Assembly (NCBI GenBank): GCA_964370375.1
Contig: CAYJIX010000020.1
Location: forward strand, 1-38,068
Reading direction: 5' to 3'
DNA length: 38,068 nucleotides
Source of the DNA: CAYJIX01 sp964370375
Lineage (GTDB): Bacteria; Desulfobacterota; Desulfovibrionia; Desulfovibrionales; Desulfovibrionaceae
Made by a program: the position numbers and the translations under genes. Positions within the stretch are counted from its first letter, which is position 1. Each line of letters begins with the position of its first letter. Below the pieces are notes generated by a model, which saw only the letters and a list, made by a program, of their open reading frames with translations, searched no databases and was not told where the DNA came from. This document shows, piece by piece, positions 34,346 through 38,068 of this stretch.

Positions 34346-35557
34346 ATGAAACCTGTTGCCCTTAAAAAAGATGTTTACTGGATTGGTGCCGTTGATTTTA
34401 ATAAACGCCATTTTCATGGATACAGCCGCTCGCCCCTTGGCACGACTTACAACAGCTACCTTATTCAAGATGAAAAAAATGTTGTATTTGATACCGTGGA
34501 TCATAGCTATGCCGGCACCATGTTTTGCCGATTGGCCCAAATCATGCCTTTGGAAAAGGTGGACTACATAGTCATAAATCATACCGAAAAAGACCATGCA
34601 GGCGCCTTGATCGAGCTTGTAAAACGCTGCAAGCCTGAAGCTATTTTTACCTCTCCCATTGGTAAAAAGTTCATGGAGGCACAGTTTGACACGACAGATT
34701 GGCCCATCCGCGTGGTAAAAACAGGCGACGTTGTCAACATTGGTTCACGCAATATCCATTTTGTAGAAACACGCATGCTCCACTGGCCGGACAGCATGAT
34801 GTCGTATGTTCCTGAAGAAAAATTGCTCATCAGTAACGACGCTTTTGGGCAAAACATCGCCTCAAGCGAAAGGTATTCCGATCAATACGACCCAAGCCTT
34901 TTTATGGAACGGGTTAAAGAATATTACTACAATATTGTGCTACCGTTTTCGCCGCAAGTTATTAAAACGCTTGACGCTGTGACAGCCATGCAGCTTGATA
35001 TTGAAATGATCGCCCCTGACCACGGGCTTATTTTTAGAAACAAAGAAGAAGTCAATAACATCCTTACCGCCTATCGCGAACTGGCAGAACAAAAACCTGC
35101 CCCCAAAGCCCTTGTGCTTTTTGACACCATGTGGGGTTCTACAGCAACAATGGCCACAGCCATAGGTTCAGGCCTTGAAGAGGCCAATGTCCCCTATAAA
35201 ATCATGGACGCCCAAAAAAATCACCATAGCGAAATCATGACCGAGCTTGCCGATTGTGGAGCCTTGATTGTGGGTTCTGCTACGCACAATAATAATATCA
35301 TGCCAGACCTTGCCGGTGTATTAACCTTTATAAAAGGGCTTCGTCCGCAAAACCGTGTTGGCGCAGCCTTTGGTTCCTATGGCTGGTCAGGGGAAGCACC
35401 AAAGGTTCTGCAAGGCATACTTAACGACATGGGCGTAGAGTTACCGTGCGAGCCTGTAAAGCATTGCTTTGTTCCAAAGCATGACGCCCTGGGACAATGC
35501 CATGAGCTTGGTAAAACAGTGGGCCTTGCGTTGCTAGAAAAAATTCGAAATTGGTAA
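34346..35557 (+). CDS. roo: Rubredoxin:oxygen oxidoreductase (flavodiiron protein, FprA family)
   Basis: A 403-residue protein with the two-domain class A flavodiiron layout. The beta-lactamase-like domain (1-250) keeps diiron ligands H79, E81, D83 (HTEKDH), H146, D165 and H226, at the same numbers as in the Desulfovibrio gigas enzyme as I recall it. The flavodoxin domain (about 253-400) has the FMN loop FDTMWGSTATMA. It reduces oxygen to water in the cytoplasm with electrons from rubredoxin, whose gene is next door; some relatives reduce nitric oxide. The ATG at 34346 has AAGGA upstream. It is 84 bases ahead of cydA on the same strand. Confidence 0.96.
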   Translation: MKPVALKKDVYWIGAVDFNKRHFHGYSRSPLGTTYNSYLIQDEKNVVFDTVDHSYAGTMFCRLAQIMPLEKVDYIVINHTEKDHAGALIELVKRCKPEAIFTSPIGKKFMEAQFDTTDWPIRVVKTGDVVNIGSRNIHFVETRMLHWPDSMMSYVPEEKLLISNDAFGQNIASSERYSDQYDPSLFMERVKEYYYNIVLPFSPQVIKTLDAVTAMQLDIEMIAPDHGLIFRNKEEVNNILTAYRELAEQKPAPKALVLFDTMWGSTATMATAIGSGLEEANVPYKIMDAQKNHHSEIMTELADCGALIVGSATHNNNIMPDLAGVLTFIKGLRPQNRVGAAFGSYGWSGEAPKVLQGILNDMGVELPCEPVKHCFVPKHDALGQCHELGKTVGLALLEKIRNW

Positions 35558-35641
35558 AAAAACGGCCTTCATCGGCAATGTTACTGGCATTGTATCACGT
35601 AGTAAATCCTTGCTGTAAGGATCAACAAAGGAAGGGCTTGT

Positions 35642-36973
35642 ATGGAATTTGATGTGGTCTTGTTATCACGGCTACAGTTTGCCGTGGCGGTGTTTTTCCA
35701 CTTTGTTTTTGTGCCGCTCACCTTGGGCCTTGTGGTGCTTTTGGCCATTATGGAAACCTTGTACGTGCGCACAGGTAACGAAGTGTATAAACGCATGTGC
35801 AAATTTTGGGGTAAATTGTTTTTGATCAACTTCACCTTGGGTGTTGTCACAGGCATTACCTTGGAATTTCAATTTGGCACCAACTGGTCGCGCTATTCCG
35901 AATATGTGGGTGACATTTTTGGTTCTCTCCTTGCTATTGAGGCCACAGCCGCCTTTTTCCTTGAATCCACCTTCATTGCCGTTTGGGCCTTTGGCTGGGA
36001 AAAGGTGAGCAAAAAAGTGCACCTTTTTGCCATATGGATGGTTGCCATAGCGTCTAACATATCAGCATTATGGATTATTTTTGCCAATGGCTGGATGCAA
36101 AACCCTGTTGGCTACGTCATCCGTAACGGGCGTGCCGAGCTTGCTGATTTTTTTGCTGTTATCACCAATCCTTTTGCTTGGGGTCAGTATTTGCACACCA
36201 TTTTTGCGGCGTGGATGCTTGGCGGATTTTTTGTCCTTGGCATTTCAGCGTGGCATTTGGTACGCAAAAATGAACTGGACTTTTTCAAACGTTCGGTACG
36301 TATTGCCGCGCCTTTTACCCTGCTTTTTGCCATCCTTGTTGCCTTGCAAGGGCATCACCACGGGCAAACTGTGGCTAAATATCAGCCTGCAAAGCTGGCT
36401 GCCATGGAATCGCATTGGGAAACAGAGGCACCTGCCCCCATGTATTTATTGGTATGGCCTGATGAAAAAAACCGCACAAATGCCATTCAAGCCCTGCCTA
36501 TCCCCGGCTTTTTAAGCTTTTTGGCGTACGGCAATTTTGACGCAAAGGTTGAGGGCCTGAACGCCTTTCCAAAAGAAGACACCCCCCCTGTACTGCCGGT
36601 CTTTTTATCCTTCCGCTTTATGGTGACAGCTGCAGGACTTTTTATCTTGCTGGCGTTACTTGCCTATGTGTACCGCAACAAATTGGAAGAAAAACCGCTT
36701 GTTGCCAAGGCGCTCATCTGGATTATTCCCATACCGTATATAGCCATTATGGCAGGATGGACTGTGGCAGAGGTTGGCCGTCAGCCGTGGATTGTATACG
36801 GTATGATGCGCACAGCTGATGCGGTATCGCCTGTGCCTGCTTCCTCTGTTATGATTTCGCTGTTCACCTTTATTGGGGTGTATTCGCTCCTTGGGATTTT
36901 AGACATTTATTTATTGCGCAAGTTTGCCCTTAAAGGGCCCAAACCCTCCATTACCGAAAACCAAGAAGGATAA
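35642..36973 (+). CDS. cydA: Cytochrome bd quinol oxidase subunit I
   Basis: A 443-residue membrane protein with about nine TM helices. The heme ligands are in place: H20 (FFHFVF) and H185 (GQYLHTIF). The conserved acids are E100 and E108 (LAIEATAAFFLES), and the GRQPW signature is in TVAEVGRQPW. The quinol-binding loop is of the short type, consistent with the length. With CydB it oxidises quinol and reduces oxygen to water with high affinity, conserving some energy and protecting against oxygen. The ATG at 35642 has AAGGAAGG upstream. A 6-bp inverted repeat (ATCCTT and AAGGAT, 35606-35622) lies just before the ribosome site and might be regulatory. Confidence 0.96.
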   Translation: MEFDVVLLSRLQFAVAVFFHFVFVPLTLGLVVLLAIMETLYVRTGNEVYKRMCKFWGKLFLINFTLGVVTGITLEFQFGTNWSRYSEYVGDIFGSLLAIEATAAFFLESTFIAVWAFGWEKVSKKVHLFAIWMVAIASNISALWIIFANGWMQNPVGYVIRNGRAELADFFAVITNPFAWGQYLHTIFAAWMLGGFFVLGISAWHLVRKNELDFFKRSVRIAAPFTLLFAILVALQGHHHGQTVAKYQPAKLAAMESHWETEAPAPMYLLVWPDEKNRTNAIQALPIPGFLSFLAYGNFDAKVEGLNAFPKEDTPPVLPVFLSFRFMVTAAGLFILLALLAYVYRNKLEEKPLVAKALIWIIPIPYIAIMAGWTVAEVGRQPWIVYGMMRTADAVSPVPASSVMISLFTFIGVYSLLGILDIYLLRKFALKGPKPSITENQEG

Positions 36974-36978
36974 TCACA

Positions 36979-38007
36979 ATGCTTGAAACAACATGGTTTG
37001 TCCTTTGGGGACTTTTATGGGCCGTATATTTTATTCTTGACGGCTTTGACCTTGGCATGGGCTCCCTTTTGCCTGTTCTTGCTTCAAATGATGATGAAAA
37101 AAGGATCATATACAACGCAGCAGGCCCTTATTGGGATGGCAATGAAGTATGGCTTATTACAGCAGGCGGCGTTACCTTTGCAGCGTTTCCAAAAGCGTAT
37201 GCAGTCATGTTTTCAGCCCTGTACGCGCCGCTGTACATTTTGCTGTTCGCCCTGATTTTTCGCGCGGCCTCGTTTGAGTTTCGCAATAAAATCGATTGCG
37301 GATGCTGGCGCAAAGTGTGGGATATAAGCCAGTTTTTGGGCAACCTTATCCCTGCCCTGCTTTTAGGTGTGGCTTTTGCCAATTTGTTCATGGGCATTGC
37401 CATAGACAATAACGGCGTGTACCACGGCACCATTTTAACCCTGCTCAATCCCTATGGCCTTGCAGGCGGTGTGTTTTTTGTTGTTATGTTTGCCATGCAC
37501 GGGGCGTTGTGGCTTTCCATCAAATCAGCAGGCAACATCCAGCAAAAGGCTGTAACCGCAGCCAAGCTTATCTGGCCCATTTTGCTTGGCCTTGCGCTGC
37601 TTTTCCTTATGTTAAGCGCGTTTTACACAAACCTATATACCAACTATTTGGACAATCCCGTATTGCTGCTCATCCCCATTATTACAGTAACGGCACTTTT
37701 GACCATGCGTGCCATGCTGCAAGGGGCGGCCTATTTGGGCGCGTGGATATGCAGTGCCTTGTTCATCATGGGCGTTACCTTTTTTGGCGTGATTGGGATC
37801 TTCCCCAATCTTATCATTTCAAGCCTTAACCCTGCTTGGAGTGTCACCATCATGAACGGTGCTTCTAGTCCTTTGACGTTAAAAATCATGCTGGGGGTCA
37901 CGCTTGCGTTACTGCCTGTTGTTATCATCTATCAAGCATGGGTTTTTTATGCCTTTTCTGAGCCTGTGACGGCGGAGGCTATAGCTAAGGATGACCACGC
38001 CTACTAG
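36979..38007 (+). CDS. cydB: Cytochrome bd quinol oxidase subunit II
   Basis: A 342-residue membrane protein with about eight TM helices. Family motifs are near the N-terminus: LWAVYFILDGFDLGMGSLLP, then GPYWDGNEVWLITAGG with the conserved Trp and Asp/Glu, and FPKAYAVMFSALYAPLYILL. It supports the heme subunit CydA. It starts five bases after the cydA stop with an AAGGA site, so the two are translationally linked. The stop codon TAG lies inside a short palindrome (38004-38023). No cydX-like small gene is seen in the 61 bases that remain. Confidence 0.96.
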   Translation: MLETTWFVLWGLLWAVYFILDGFDLGMGSLLPVLASNDDEKRIIYNAAGPYWDGNEVWLITAGGVTFAAFPKAYAVMFSALYAPLYILLFALIFRAASFEFRNKIDCGCWRKVWDISQFLGNLIPALLLGVAFANLFMGIAIDNNGVYHGTILTLLNPYGLAGGVFFVVMFAMHGALWLSIKSAGNIQQKAVTAAKLIWPILLGLALLFLMLSAFYTNLYTNYLDNPVLLLIPIITVTALLTMRAMLQGAAYLGAWICSALFIMGVTFFGVIGIFPNLIISSLNPAWSVTIMNGASSPLTLKIMLGVTLALLPVVIIYQAWVFYAFSEPVTAEAIAKDDHAY

Positions 38008-38023
38008 GGCAGGCTGCCCCTAG
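38004..38023. repeat. Short palindrome related to the speA-murJ repeat
   Basis: CTAGGGCAG and CTGCCCCTAG (one extra C) flank a single G, overlapping the cydB stop. The sequence CAGGCTGCCCC is shared with the left end of the element near 23801. It may be a solo copy of its terminal inverted repeat. No T-run follows, so it is not a standard terminator. Confidence 0.5.
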
Positions 38024-38068
38024 CGATGGATAGGTACTGCCTAGTGGTGAATTTTAATGGTTGGCTGA

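Overview
The window looks like a chromosomal segment of an anaerobic, sulfate- or sulfite-respiring bacterium of the Desulfovibrionaceae type. The main evidence is the set of genes at the right end: desulfoferrodoxin, rubredoxin, rubredoxin:oxygen oxidoreductase and cytochrome bd. A GlcD-like FAD/Fe-S fusion oxidoreductase and a CobA-HemD fusion fit the same group. Base composition is moderate (about mid-40s percent GC by eye, not computed), with visibly AT-richer stretches around 1-4100, 5500-9100 and 21100-22200. No rRNA, tRNA or CRISPR array was seen. A 100-base run of N at 21375-21474 shows this is a scaffold with a gap.

Layout. 131-4072 is an accessory stretch: a GNAT acetyltransferase, a membrane histidine kinase with an OmpR-type regulator, a secreted thermonuclease homologue, and a small XRE-like gene that appears frameshifted. 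4184-5302 is a DUF362 ferredoxin-like protein. 5461-9721 is the most unusual region. It holds a zinc-type macrodomain gene overlapping a class M sirtuin gene, then a small SET-domain protein, an unrecognised two-TM membrane protein and an iron-sulfur-flavoprotein-like reductase, ending in a strong terminator. 9826-13506 is a 1226-residue FAD/Fe-S 2-hydroxyacid dehydrogenase. 13831-21035 holds housekeeping genes: an RlmM/FtsJ-like methyltransferase with a possibly structured leader, der, serS, proS and xseA. 21178-22033 is a broken, possibly MoaF/lipocalin-like gene interrupted by the gap. 22183-32932 is a long minus-strand series, read from right to left: pgk, rsm22-like, gltX, a TPR protein, cobA-hemD, speA and murJ. 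A MITE/REP-like palindromic element sits between speA and murJ. 33414-38007 is an oxygen-defence cluster: dfx, rubredoxin, roo, cydA and cydB.

How the genes work together. The right-end cluster gives complementary oxygen handling: superoxide reductase with rubredoxin, a cytosolic flavodiiron oxygen reductase, and a membrane quinol oxidase. The sirtuin/macrodomain pair is the expected writer and eraser of reversible protein ADP-ribosylation. The linked SET protein adds a possible lysine methyltransferase. The lipoylated GcvH-L carrier and lipoate ligase that accompany this pair in Firmicutes are not in this window, so its substrate here is open.
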